A DNA stretch of 21,542 bases from an uncultured Eubacteriales bacterium (GCA_900550955.1 URUF01000037.1:1-21542); one strand, 5' to 3'. Positions 1 to 7,451 are shown, counted from the stretch's first letter. Numbers and translations: made by a program. The notes: generated from the sequence alone by a model not told the origin.

Positions 1-174
1 CCGCGCACGTGCTCCAAAGCGCAAAAGAAAACGCAACGCACCGGGAAGGCGCACCCCGCCAAAGCGGGCCGCCTCCCACCCAAGCCAGCCGGAGGGCCCT
101 CCGCCCTCCGGCAGCCTTGCCATGCAGCCTCAAACGCCTGCGCCCAACCCCTGCGCGCCATTGGCGCGCAGTCC
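1..174. other. Hairpin-rich intergenic region, no gene seen
   Basis: No credible coding region is visible here; the short open frames are GC-rich artefacts. The stretch holds several inverted repeats: CCGGAGGG at 89-96 pairs with CCCTCCGG at 104-111 (with the perfect palindrome GGAGGGCCCTCC at 91-102), and TGCGCGCC at 152-159 pairs with GGCGCGCA at 163-170. None is followed by a T-tract on either strand, so they are not classic intrinsic terminators. The region lies downstream of the minus-strand uxuA and runs off the left edge. Confidence 0.6.
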
Positions 175-205
175 GGGGGTCCAGGGGGTCACCCCCTGGA
201 TCCCC
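175..205. repeat. Long inverted repeat enclosing the uxuA stop codon
   Basis: A 14-bp stem (175-188 with 192-205, one G:T wobble) closes on a 3-nt loop at 189-191, which is exactly the TGA stop codon of uxuA on the minus strand. The last codons of uxuA therefore lie in the stem and encode the low-complexity tail SRGSRG. There is no adjoining T-tract. It may be a transcript-stabilising 3' hairpin or the edge of a dispersed GC-rich repeat. Confidence 0.75.
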
Positions 206-1265
206 TGGATATGGCTTCCCATAGGCCGTTTAGGTAGGCGGCGCCCAGGGCCCTGTCGTATAGGCCGTAACCGGGGCGGCCCACCTCGTCCCAGATCATG
301 CGGCCATGGTCGGGGCGCACGTAGGTGTCCGGGCAGGTGTCGTAAATGGCCTTCATGATGGCGTACATGTCCAGGTCGCCGGCGGAGGACAGGTGCGCGG
401 CCTCGCGGAAATTGCGGTAGCCCAGGTGCTTCACGTTGCGCACATGCATCGCGCCGATGCGGTTCATTTCGCCAAAGTGGCGAATCATCGCGGGCACGTC
501 GTTTTCCGGGTTAGAGCCAAGCGAGCCGGTGCATAGGCACACGGTGTTGGCGGGGCTGTCGTGCAGGGCGATGATCTTATCGTAATCCTCCTGGCTGTGG
601 GCGATGCGGGGCAGGCCGAAAATGGGCCAGGCGGGGTCGTCCGGATGGCAGGCCATGCGCACGCCCACTTCCTCGCACACGGGAATGACCGCGTCCAGGA
701 AGTACTTGTAATTTGCGCGCAGCATATCGGGGGTCATGCCCTCGTATTGCTTCAGCGTGGTTTCCAAAAGGGCCAGGCGCTCCGGCTCCCAGCCGGGCAG
801 GGTAAAGCCGTGGCTGTCCTCGGCGGTTTTGCGCACAATCTCCAGCGGGCCCATCTCGCCCAGGTCCTTCTCGTCAAAGTACAGGCTGTTGGAGCCGTCC
901 TCGGGAATTACGCGCGCCAAATCGGTGCGCAGCCAGTCAAACACGGGCATAAAGTTGTATACAATCACCTTCACGCCGTACTTGGCCAGGTTGCGGATGG
1001 TGATTTTGTAGTTTTCAATGTATTCATCGCGGGTGGGCAGGCCCATCTTGATGTCCTCGTGCACGTTTACGCTCTCGATTACCTCAAGCTCCAGCCCGGC
1101 GTCATGCACCTCGTCCACCAGGGCCTTGATTTCCTCCTCTTCCCAAACAACGCCGGCGGGCTTGTCCAAAAGGCCCATCAGGCCGCTCATGCCGGGAATC
1201 TGCTTCACATATTTCAGCGGGATGGGGTCGGACTGGCTCCCGTACCAGCGGAAGGTCATTTTCAT
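189..1265 (-). CDS. uxuA: Mannonate dehydratase
   Basis: 358 aa, the length of the B. subtilis-type UxuA (about 359). It dehydrates D-mannonate to 2-keto-3-deoxy-D-gluconate in cytosolic hexuronate catabolism, with a divalent metal. The sequence begins MKMTFRWYG and carries family blocks ESVNVHE, NYKITIRNLAKYGVKVIVYN, MPVFDW, ACHPDDPAWPIFGLPRI, CLCTGSLG, HVRNVKH, YVRPDHGRMIWDE and GYGLYDRALGAAYLNGLW. The start at 1265 has GGAGGG 9 nt upstream (1275-1280); a longer frame to 1322 lacks such a site and would run through a perfect inverted repeat. It follows the TRAP genes on the same strand after a 161-bp gap that holds its own operator copy, so it can probably be transcribed separately as well as by read-through. 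The C-terminal tail is formed by an inverted repeat. UxuB, UxaC and a GntR-type regulator are not in this window. Confidence 0.96.
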   Translation of the reverse strand: MKMTFRWYGSQSDPIPLKYVKQIPGMSGLMGLLDKPAGVVWEEEEIKALVDEVHDAGLELEVIESVNVHEDIKMGLPTRDEYIENYKITIRNLAKYGVKVIVYNFMPVFDWLRTDLARVIPEDGSNSLYFDEKDLGEMGPLEIVRKTAEDSHGFTLPGWEPERLALLETTLKQYEGMTPDMLRANYKYFLDAVIPVCEEVGVRMACHPDDPAWPIFGLPRIAHSQEDYDKIIALHDSPANTVCLCTGSLGSNPENDVPAMIRHFGEMNRIGAMHVRNVKHLGYRNFREAAHLSSAGDLDMYAIMKAIYDTCPDTYVRPDHGRMIWDEVGRPGYGLYDRALGAAYLNGLWEAISRGSRG

Positions 1266-1295
1266 GGTTCGGTTCCCTCCTACATTCTTTATAGG

Positions 1296-1315
1296 GAAAG
1301 CGCCGAGGCGCTTTC
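1296..1315. repeat. Perfect 20-bp inverted repeat in uxuA leader
   Basis: GAAAGCGCC and GGCGCTTTC flank a 2-nt centre between the operator copy (1327-1343) and the uxuA ribosome-binding site. In RNA it would be a 9-bp hairpin with a minimal loop; in DNA it is a symmetric site large enough for a dimeric regulator. TATAAA, a possible -10, follows it on the minus strand at 1287-1292. Function is not known. Confidence 0.5.
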
Positions 1316-1326
1316 TTTGCAAAATC

Positions 1327-1343
1327 GTCTACTAGTATACCAG
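1327..1343 (-). promoter_or_regulatory. Putative regulator operator upstream of uxuA (copy 1)
   Basis: On the minus strand this reads CTGGTATACTAGTAGAC and is identical over 17 bp to 4439-4455 in front of dctP. The core TGGTATACTAGTA resembles GntR/FadR-subfamily sites such as the UxuR/ExuR boxes of enterobacteria (TGGTATACCA-like). The shared use by the transporter and uxuA supports a hexuronate-responsive regulator encoded elsewhere. It contains TATACT, which could also act as a -10, though no good -35 pairs with it. Confidence 0.7.
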
Positions 1344-1345
1344 TT

Positions 1346-1418
1346 AAAGGCGTAAGGGGAGCCCTTGCGCGCCTTTTTGGATGGGCCTGCGGGAGAGGCG
1401 CCTCCTCCCCCGCAGGCC
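1346..1418 (-). other. Two stable hairpins between dctM and uxuA
   Basis: Just after the dctM stop, GGCCTGCGGG (1384-1393) pairs with CCCGCAGGCC (1409-1418). Further downstream AAAGGCG and AAGGG pair with CCCTT and CGCCTTT across about 1346-1376. Neither is followed by a convincing U-tract on the minus strand, while on the plus strand the second ends in TTTTT. Likely roles are partial termination or 3'-end protection of the dctPQM message, which fits uxuA having its own control site. Confidence 0.45.
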
Positions 1419-1426
1419 GGGGCCTT

Positions 1427-2722
1427 TTACTTGGCAAACAGGTTGGGCAGGAATAGGCTGATCTGCGGAATGAAGGTGATCAGCAACAGCGTGATCAGCA
1501 TGCACACGTAGAATGGCAGGGTGGCCTTTACCACCTTTTCCATGGGCACCTTGCCCACGGCGGAGCCGATGAACAGCACGGAGCCCACCGGCGGGGTGAG
1601 CAGGCCGATGCCGCAGTTGAGAACGATCATGATGCCGAACTGAATGGGATCAATGCCGATGGAGGTAGCCACAGGCAGCAAAATGGGAGTGGCGATCAGG
1701 ATGATGGGCGCCATGTCCATAATGCAACCCAGGATGAGCAGGATCAGGTTCAAAAGCAGCGCGATCACTATGGGGTTGGAGCTTACGCTGGTAATGAGGT
1801 TGGCCGCCATATCCGGCACGTGCAGGGTGGTAAGGCAGTAGCCGAAGGCTGCGGAGGTGGCGATCAAAATCAGCACGATGGACAGCGTTTCCACGCACTG
1901 GCCCAAGGAATCCCAAACGCCCTTCCAGTTGAGGCCCTTATAGATAAACACGCTTACGATCAGGGAGTAGATAACCGCGATAGCGGCGGACTCGGTAGCG
2001 GTGAACACGCCGCCAACCACGCCCACAACCACAATCAGCACCGCGGCCAGCGCCCAAATGGAGGTTTTGAGCTGCTTTAGGAAGTTCCTGATGGAGAACT
2101 TTTCGCCCTTGGGATAATGGCGCTTTACAGAGATAATGTAGGAGCCGATCATCAGGCTGAGCGCAAGCAGCGCGCCGGGCAGGTAGCCAGCCATAAACAG
2201 GCTGCCAACGGAGATACCGCCCGCCGTGGTGGCATAGATAACCATGTTGTGGCTGGGGGGCACCAGCAGGCCCTCGCAGGAGGAGGTGATGGTAACGGCG
2301 GTGGAGAAATCCGCGTCGTAGCCCTCGTCCACCATCATGGGGATGAGGATGGAGCCCAGGCTGGCGGTATCGGCGGAGGCGGAGCCGGAAATGCCGCCGA
2401 AGAAGTAGCTGGCTACGATGTTCACCTGCGCCAGGCCGCCGCGCATCCAGCCAACCAGGGAGTTGGCCAGCGCAATCAGCTTATCGCTGATGCCGCCGGA
2501 GCCCATCAGCACGCCCATGGTGATGAAGAACGGCACGGCCATCAGGCTAAAGGACCAGATGCCCTTTACCATCTGCTGGGGCAGCGTTACCAGCGCCTGG
2601 CCCTGGGAAATCAGGCAGAATACCGTGGACAGGCCCACGGCATACGCGATGGGGAACCGGAGGAGGATCATGACAAAGAAGCTTCCAAGCAGTACGAGAA
2701 TCGGCAATGTTTCAGGACTCAT
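1427..2722 (-). CDS. dctM: TRAP transporter large permease subunit (DctM family)
   Basis: 431 aa, normal for DctM. This is the ion-coupled transport subunit of a tripartite TRAP uptake system in the cytoplasmic membrane. About twelve hydrophobic segments are visible. Family motifs include MAVPFFITMGVLMGSGG near residues 61-77, FGGISGSASADTASLGSILIPMM near 108-130, TATESAAIAV near 245-254 and GLLTPPVGSVLF near 374-385. The ATG overlaps the dctQ stop by four bases (ATGA, 2719-2722), indicating translational coupling. Linkage to uxuA points to a hexuronate or aldonate substrate (glucuronate, galacturonate or mannonate); the exact substrate cannot be read from the sequence. Confidence 0.95.
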   Translation of the reverse strand: MSPETLPILVLLGSFFVMILLRFPIAYAVGLSTVFCLISQGQALVTLPQQMVKGIWSFSLMAVPFFITMGVLMGSGGISDKLIALANSLVGWMRGGLAQVNIVASYFFGGISGSASADTASLGSILIPMMVDEGYDADFSTAVTITSSCEGLLVPPSHNMVIYATTAGGISVGSLFMAGYLPGALLALSLMIGSYIISVKRHYPKGEKFSIRNFLKQLKTSIWALAAVLIVVVGVVGGVFTATESAAIAVIYSLIVSVFIYKGLNWKGVWDSLGQCVETLSIVLILIATSAAFGYCLTTLHVPDMAANLITSVSSNPIVIALLLNLILLILGCIMDMAPIILIATPILLPVATSIGIDPIQFGIMIVLNCGIGLLTPPVGSVLFIGSAVGKVPMEKVVKATLPFYVCMLITLLLITFIPQISLFLPNLFAK

Positions 2723-3264
2723 TTGGCCTCCGCCTCCTTCTTTTCTTCCTCTTTCACAAAGAATACCTTGATGTGGCTGTAAATCTGCTCAATCTCAAAA
2801 ATGATCATGGTAACGCCCGCCAGGGGGATGGGCGCATACATCCACACGCGGCTCAGCTGCGGAAGGGATTCATATTTGCCAAACTTGGCCAGGGGCGAGT
2901 TGCACACGTCCAGGCCGTACTTGAGCATGATAATGCCCAGCGCCATCACCGCCACATCAGCCACGATATCCAGCACCCTAACGACGTTCTTGGGCAGTTT
3001 TGCGTCAAACACGGTCATGCGGATGTGCGCGCCGTTGCGGATAGCCAGCGTGGCAGAAAGCACCGCCATGTACACCATCAGGGTAAGCACCATCTGCTCG
3101 CTCCAAGCGGGGTCGGGAATGAAGGATACGTAGCGCCCCAGCACGGACATGGAGGTGATCAGAATATCGGCAATCAGCAAAATTTTGCACAGGAACATGA
3201 CAACCTTATAGGTAATGTCATACACCGGCTTGATCTTATCCAACGTTTGGAAGATCTTTGGCAT
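2719..3264 (-). CDS. dctQ: TRAP transporter small permease subunit (DctQ family)
   Basis: 181 aa, typical for DctQ, with four predicted membrane segments (about residues 18-40, 49-67, 90-112 and 135-160) and a charged KEEEKKEAEAK tail. It partners DctM in the TRAP membrane complex. The family pattern SEQMVLTLMVYMAVLSATLAIRN with the following HIRM is present in the second and third segments. The start at 3264 is preceded by AAAGGAG about 11 nt upstream. It is separated from dctP by an 89-bp gap with a terminator-like hairpin, so membrane subunits are probably made at lower levels than the binding protein. Confidence 0.93.
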   Translation of the reverse strand: MPKIFQTLDKIKPVYDITYKVVMFLCKILLIADILITSMSVLGRYVSFIPDPAWSEQMVLTLMVYMAVLSATLAIRNGAHIRMTVFDAKLPKNVVRVLDIVADVAVMALGIIMLKYGLDVCNSPLAKFGKYESLPQLSRVWMYAPIPLAGVTMIIFEIEQIYSHIKVFFVKEEEKKEAEAK

Positions 3265-3292
3265 GATCTTGTCCGCTCCTTTCGCTCATTTG

Positions 3293-3331
3293 AATAAGAA
3301 AAGGGAGCGCAGGGAGAACCCCTGCGCTCCC
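3293..3331 (-). terminator. Intercistronic hairpin with U-tract (partial terminator) between dctP and dctQ
   Basis: A perfect 12-bp stem, GGGAGCGCAGGG (3303-3314) with CCCTGCGCTCCC (3320-3331), closes a 5-nt loop. On the minus strand it is followed directly by TTTTCTTATT. It lies 22 bp after the dctP stop and before dctQ. Because dctQM and dctP form one functional unit, leaky termination is the likely role, raising dctP transcript levels relative to dctQM. Confidence 0.75.
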
Positions 3332-3353
3332 AATGATTCCTTGGGCTATGCGA

Positions 3354-4340
3354 TTACTGCATGTCCACCAGCTGCTGGTAGAGCTCGGCCTGGCTGGCGG
3401 TGTTGGCGGTGATGGTGTTGTGGCAGGCCTCAACCCACGCGCTCTTATCCTCAACCTCAACCACGTTCACGCCCTCGGCCTTGAGCTGCTCAAGCACCTT
3501 GGCCTCCTCGGCGGCGCTCAGCTCGGCATTGTAGGCCTGGGTCGCCTTGCCGGCTTCCATAATCCAGCCCTGCTGCTCCTCGGAGAGCTTGGCCCAAGCC
3601 TTGTCGGTGATAACCAGCTGAATGGCGCCCAGGGTGTGGCCGTCAAGCAGCAGGGTGGGGGCAACCTCCGGGAACGCGTTGGACTTGTAGTTGGCGATGG
3701 GCTGCTCGGCGCCGTCCACAACGCCGGTTTGCAGCGCGCTGTACAGCTCGGTGAAGGAAACCACGGTGGCGTTGGCGCCCAGGTCCTTTACCATGCCAGT
3801 CATAACGGGGTCGTCGGAAACGCGGATTTTCATGCCCTTGAGGTCCTCAATGCCCTTGACCTCGTTCTTGAAGAAGAAGTGACGGAAGCCTTCCTCGCCG
3901 TAGCAGATGCCGCGCAGGGGCAGGCCGATGGTCTGGGGCTCGGCCAGGAATTCCTGGGCCAGATCACTGTTGGCGAAGTTCCAGAAATGCTCGCGGCTTA
4001 CGAAGGTATAGGGGATGGAAAGCAGCATGGCCTTCTGGCAGCCGTAGCTGGTGAGCGCGAAAGCGGAGATACGGGAGATATCCACGGTGTCGCCGCCCAT
4101 GAGGATGCCGTCAAGCACCTGGGCCTCGCTGCCCAGCACGCCGTTAGACTGCACGTCTATGATGATGCTGCCGCCGGAGAGCTCCTCCACCTTTTCCTTG
4201 AAGAAGGTAGCGGTCTTGCCCACGATGGTGTCAAGCGGGTTTACCTCGGCGTAAACCAGCGTTACGGGTTCGCTGGCCAGGGCCGCGGAGCAGCTCAGCA
4301 CCAGCATGAGAGCCAGGATCAGAGAGATCAGCTTTTTCAT
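3354..4340 (-). CDS. dctP: TRAP transporter substrate-binding protein (DctP family)
   Basis: 328 aa. Extracytoplasmic receptor that captures the substrate and delivers it to DctQM. The N-terminus (MKK, then a hydrophobic core to about residue 16) is an export signal. Cleavage could be lipoprotein-type at VLSC (Cys17) or signal-peptidase-I-type after ALA at residue 23; the lipobox is not perfect. The mature part has the DctP pattern: IPYTF near 109-113, LKGMKIRV with the conserved carboxylate-binding Arg at 173, and SFTELYSALQTGVVDGAEQP near 195-214. Start 4340 has AAGGAGG 9 nt upstream. It is the first gene of the dctPQM set, with a promoter and operator just upstream. A uronate/aldonate ligand is inferred from uxuA. 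Confidence 0.95.
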   Translation of the reverse strand: MKKLISLILALMLVLSCSAALASEPVTLVYAEVNPLDTIVGKTATFFKEKVEELSGGSIIIDVQSNGVLGSEAQVLDGILMGGDTVDISRISAFALTSYGCQKAMLLSIPYTFVSREHFWNFANSDLAQEFLAEPQTIGLPLRGICYGEEGFRHFFFKNEVKGIEDLKGMKIRVSDDPVMTGMVKDLGANATVVSFTELYSALQTGVVDGAEQPIANYKSNAFPEVAPTLLLDGHTLGAIQLVITDKAWAKLSEEQQGWIMEAGKATQAYNAELSAAEEAKVLEQLKAEGVNVVEVEDKSAWVEACHNTITANTASQAELYQQLVDMQ

Positions 4341-4413
4341 GTAGAACGTCCTCCTTATTTGGTTTGATTCATTCCGGGCGACGCAACAACAGCTCGGAAG
4401 TGATTCTGTGATG

Positions 4414-4443
4414 ATTGTAACACATTCATGTAGAATCTGTCTA
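4414..4443 (-). promoter_or_regulatory. Promoter for dctPQM
   Basis: On the minus strand TAGACA (4438-4443) and an extended -10, TGTTACAAT (hexamer TACAAT, 4414-4419), are separated by 18 bp, giving a transcript start near 4407 and a leader of roughly 65 nt. The -35 overlaps the end of the operator at 4439-4455, so a bound regulator would block RNA polymerase. Confidence 0.65.
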
Positions 4444-4455
4444 CTAGTATACCAG
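4439..4455 (-). promoter_or_regulatory. Putative regulator operator upstream of dctP (copy 2)
   Basis: Identical over 17 bp to 1327-1343. It overlaps the -35 of the dctPQM promoter, a position expected for repression relieved by inducer. See copy 1 for the family resemblance to GntR-type boxes. Confidence 0.7.
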
Positions 4456-4603
4456 CAAAAAGCATAATTTTTTCTTTAGCAGAGGTGCATAAATTTTTTC
4501 CATGCGGATTGCGTTTGGCGCGGAAGTATGACACAATGGAGGAAAGCCCGCGATCCGCCGCGGCAAGCCCGCCCCGTCCGCACAAAAGGAGTGTAGCAAG
4601 CCT

Positions 4604-5137
4604 ATGAAGCCCACCGCCGTCACCCTCCATGTCAAAATTGATAAGGCCGCCTTCCGCAGCTTTGGCCTGTTCGATACCTTCCGCCTCAAACGCCGCTGGC
4701 GGCAGCCGCTCATGTTCTCGCTGATTTTGCTGGCGTTTTCCGCCTGCTGCTTCGTCCTTCATGAAAAGGACGGGGCAATCATGCTTGGTTGCGTGCTCAT
4801 GTCCGTTGCCCTGGGGCTGCCGGCGGTGTATGTGGGCATGTTCCTTTCCCAGCTAAACGCGCAGGCCAAAAAGCTGCGGCTGGACACGCCCAGGCCCGCT
4901 TACACGCTGGTGATGGACCGCGCGGGCGTTACCGTGACCAACGATATGAAAGCCGAGGATCCCGTCGTCCTGAAATGGAAGCAATTTGCCGCCGCCTACC
5001 GCCGCAAAGGCTGCATTTATCTGTATGTGAACGCCGCCCGGGCCTTCCTCCTGCCGGACGGCCAGGCCGACGTATCCCCGGACGAGCTGTGGGCCTTTCT
5101 GTGCGACCGCCTGCCCAAGGGGCATGCGCACGCGTGA
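4604..5137 (+). CDS. YcxB-like membrane protein
   Basis: 177 aa. Two adjacent hydrophobic segments (about residues 36-52 and 58-82) are followed by a basic linker and a cytosolic C-terminal domain with the pattern YTLVMDRAGVTVTND, VVLKWKQFAAAYRRKGCIYLYV and AFLLPD. This layout and the W..F......YLY....AFLLP pattern resemble the YcxB-like family, whose function is not known. AAAAGGAG precedes the ATG by about 13 nt. The gene is divergent from dctP across 263 bp and is a single-gene unit ended by a strong terminator. No enzymatic motif is visible. Confidence 0.75.
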   Translation: MKPTAVTLHVKIDKAAFRSFGLFDTFRLKRRWRQPLMFSLILLAFSACCFVLHEKDGAIMLGCVLMSVALGLPAVYVGMFLSQLNAQAKKLRLDTPRPAYTLVMDRAGVTVTNDMKAEDPVVLKWKQFAAAYRRKGCIYLYVNAARAFLLPDGQADVSPDELWAFLCDRLPKGHAHA

Positions 5138-5152
5138 CGCAAGCCAAAGCCA

Positions 5153-5197
5153 ATCCCGCCGCCGGGCTGTATGCGCAGGCGCGGCGGGATGTTTTTT
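5153..5197 (+). terminator. Intrinsic terminator after the YcxB-like gene
   Basis: ATCCCGCCGC (5153-5162) pairs with GCGGCGGGAT (5181-5190), followed by G and six T. It lies 15 bp after the stop codon. The converging MFS gene ends 11 bp beyond, so the hairpin may also help stop its transcript, although there is no T-tract on that side. Confidence 0.85.
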
Positions 5198-5207
5198 CAT
5201 TTGGAGA

Positions 5208-6374
5208 TCATGCTTTCGCTTCCGTCTTTTTTGCAAGCCGCTCATGCATCGTTGCCATTAAAACCAGAATGGCCGCAAGCGCCGCCGGGTACAGCGCCAC
5301 GCCGGCACGCCCCGCGATGGCCCCGAACAGCGGAGGCGTGAGAGAGGTGCCCACATATGCGCTGGCCATCTGCACGCCAATCAGCGCCTGCGAGCGCTGC
5401 GCGCCAAAGCACGCGGGCGTGGAGTGGATGATGCACGGGTAAATGGGCGCGCAGCCCAGCCCAATGATCGCCAGCCCCGTTACCGCTCCCCTTTCCCCCA
5501 GGGGCAAAAGCAGCGCCGCCGCGCCCAGGGCGATCAGCGCCATGCCCAGGCGGGTCATGCGCGTATCGTCCAGCTTCAGCGTTAAAAAGCCGCTGAGGGC
5601 CCGGCCCACAGTGATACCCACATAAAACAGGCTGGCAAAACCCGCCGCCCGTTCCACCGGAAGGCCGCAATGCAGGGCCAGGTAGCTGCTGGCCCATTGC
5701 CCCGCGGTTTGTTCCAGCGCGCAATAGCACAAGAGCACGGCCATAATTTCCTTTGCGCCGGGGATGGCGAAAACGCGCCTGAGCGTGAGCGGGCCCTCCG
5801 CGCCGCCCTCCGCCCGCGCCGCCGTATCGCGGCGCTTCCACAGGGGCAGGCTGAAAACAAGCAGGGCCGTGAGCGCGATTTGAATCAGCGCGATGAGGCG
5901 GTAGCCGGCGTTCCAGCCCTGCCCGCCCGAAAGCGCGTACCCCATGATGGACGGGCCCACCGACGCGCCCACGCCCCACATGCAGTGCAGCCAGCTCATA
6001 TGGCGGCTGGCATAGTGGAGCGCCACGTAGTTGTTCAGCGCCGCATCCACGCTGCCCGCGCCCAGGCCGTAGGGAACGGCCCACAGGCACAGCTGCCAAA
6101 ACGTGCGGCTTGTGGAAAAGCCGTACAGCGCCACGGCCGTCATGCCCACGCTGATGGCCGTCACCCTGCCCGCGCCCAGCCGCCGGGTGAGCCTGTCGCT
6201 TTGCAGGCTGGACGCCACCGTGCCCAGCGCAATAATCATGGAGATTACGCCCATATAGGACACCGGCGCCCCAAGCTGCCCATACATGCTGGGCCATGCC
6301 GCGCCCAAAAGCGCATCCGGCAGCCCCAGGCTGATAAAGGCCAAATAAATAACCGCCAACAGCAAATGAACCAT
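5208..6374 (-). CDS. Major facilitator superfamily transporter
   Basis: 388 aa with about twelve hydrophobic segments, the size and layout of an MFS permease. The first segment carries FISLGLPDALLGAAWP, and the fourth-fifth region has GAGSVDAALNNYVALHYASRHMSWLHCMWGVGASVGP, both typical of FucP/YfkF-like sugar or drug MFS proteins; SDRLTRRLGAGR is the motif-A-like loop between segments 2 and 3. The start at 6374 (MVHLLL) has GGAGGG 8 nt upstream; the longer frame to 6404 has no site. The gene is divergent from the AraC regulator, which probably controls it. Substrate cannot be assigned; a sugar is plausible from the regulator's cupin domain and the family resemblance. Confidence 0.88.
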   Translation of the reverse strand: MVHLLLAVIYLAFISLGLPDALLGAAWPSMYGQLGAPVSYMGVISMIIALGTVASSLQSDRLTRRLGAGRVTAISVGMTAVALYGFSTSRTFWQLCLWAVPYGLGAGSVDAALNNYVALHYASRHMSWLHCMWGVGASVGPSIMGYALSGGQGWNAGYRLIALIQIALTALLVFSLPLWKRRDTAARAEGGAEGPLTLRRVFAIPGAKEIMAVLLCYCALEQTAGQWASSYLALHCGLPVERAAGFASLFYVGITVGRALSGFLTLKLDDTRMTRLGMALIALGAAALLLPLGERGAVTGLAIIGLGCAPIYPCIIHSTPACFGAQRSQALIGVQMASAYVGTSLTPPLFGAIAGRAGVALYPAALAAILVLMATMHERLAKKTEAKA

Positions 6375-6427
6375 GTTGCATTCCCTCCCGTCTTGCGGTA
6401 TCATTTTACCAGCGGGCGGCAGGAATA

Positions 6428-6455
6428 GATAGAAGGAAACAGCCGGTTTTCTATC
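6428..6455. promoter_or_regulatory. Inverted repeat, candidate AraC-regulator site
   Basis: GATAGAA (6428-6434) and TTCTATC (6449-6455) are inverted with centres 21 bp apart, two helical turns, in the 110-bp divergent intergenic region between the MFS gene and the AraC-family gene. This is where a shared operator would be expected. No other sequence support is available. Confidence 0.35.
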
Positions 6456-6484
6456 ACAAAACCGTCAAAAAAGGAGGCGGCGCC

Positions 6485-7384
6485 ATGGCGATCTCGCAAT
6501 GCGTTGCAGCGGTGGACGCCCAGGGGCACGAGCTGCTTGCGCATGGCGTTCCGGCCTTCCCCCTGGCCTGCTATCACGATCACCTGGCCCTGTGCCCCGT
6601 GCCCTGGCATTGGCACGACGAGCTGGAGGCCGTAGTGGTGGAGCAGGGCCGGTGCGTGGTGGGCGCGGGCGCGCAGAAGTTTACGCTATCGCCCGGCGAG
6701 GGGTATTTTGTGAACGCGGGCGTGCTGCACGCCGCCTGGGATTTGGATTCCTCCGGCTGCCGGTTCCATTCGGTGGTGTTTCATCCCCGGCTGGTGGGCG
6801 GCAGCCTGGACAGCGCGTTTTGGCACAGATATTTGCAGCCGCTTTTGGAAAACCCTGGCCTTCGGGAGCTAAAGCTAACGCCCGCCGTGCCCTGGCATGC
6901 ACAAGCGCTAAGCGCCGTGGAGCAGGCCTGGCAAAGCGCCGTTGCGGAAGCCCCGGGCTACGAATTTGCCACGCGCCAAGCCCTAAGCGACCTGGTGCTG
7001 GCGCTGTGCCTTCACATGCCCGCCGCGCCCGTGCGCCCTAGCGCCAAGGCCCTGCGCGACGCCGGACGCATCAAGCTGATGCTTACCTATATCCATGCCC
7101 ACTACGCCGAGGCCCTCACCACAACGCGCATCGCCCAAAGCGCAGCCGTGAGCGAAAGCGAATGCCTGCGCTGCTTTCGCCACACCATTGGCACAACGCC
7201 CATTCAATACCTGCGCCAGCTGCGCGTGCAAAAGGCCGCGGAGCTGCTGCTAACAACCAGCGCGAAGGTATCGGATATCGCCTTGCAATGCGGCTTTCAG
7301 GAAATGAGCTATTTTGCCAAAACCTTCCGCGAGCTGCGCGGCCTTTCCCCTACGGATTTCCGGCTCAGGCGCGGACAGGGCTGA
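6485..7384 (+). CDS. AraC-family transcriptional regulator with N-terminal cupin
   Basis: 299 aa. The N-terminal half is a sensor cupin: WHWHDELEAVVVEQG with His42 and His44, then LSPGEGYFVNAGVLHAAW. The C-terminal about 100 aa form the double helix-turn-helix: LTTTRIAQSAAVSESECLRCFRHTIGTTPIQYLRQLRV (about 211-248) and KVSDIALQCGFQEMSYFAKTFRELRGLSPTDFR (about 261-293), matching the AraC signature. AAGGAGG lies 7 nt before the ATG at 6485. Being divergent from the MFS transporter, it most likely activates it in response to the transported compound. Confidence 0.93.
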   Translation: MAISQCVAAVDAQGHELLAHGVPAFPLACYHDHLALCPVPWHWHDELEAVVVEQGRCVVGAGAQKFTLSPGEGYFVNAGVLHAAWDLDSSGCRFHSVVFHPRLVGGSLDSAFWHRYLQPLLENPGLRELKLTPAVPWHAQALSAVEQAWQSAVAEAPGYEFATRQALSDLVLALCLHMPAAPVRPSAKALRDAGRIKLMLTYIHAHYAEALTTTRIAQSAAVSESECLRCFRHTIGTTPIQYLRQLRVQKAAELLLTTSAKVSDIALQCGFQEMSYFAKTFRELRGLSPTDFRLRRGQG

Positions 7385-7422
7385 ACCGCAAAACGAAATT
7401 CCAAAAAAATTGGAGAAAGGTA

Positions 7423-7451
7423 TTTACAAACCGGTTGAATTGTGCTATTAT
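7423..7451 (+). promoter_or_regulatory. Promoter of the tRNA-Ala gene
   Basis: TTTACA (7423-7428), a 17-bp spacer and TATTAT (7446-7451) place transcription start near 7458, eleven bases before the tRNA. It is one of the best sigma-A-type promoters in the window. Confidence 0.8.

Noticed and set aside
561..1355. 264-aa plus-strand open frame over uxuA
   Set aside because: Antisense shadow of uxuA caused by high GC; uxuA has strong family motifs and a ribosome-binding site. The same applies to the long plus-strand frame 3333-4367 over dctP and the minus-strand frames 12510-13361 and 15190-16287.
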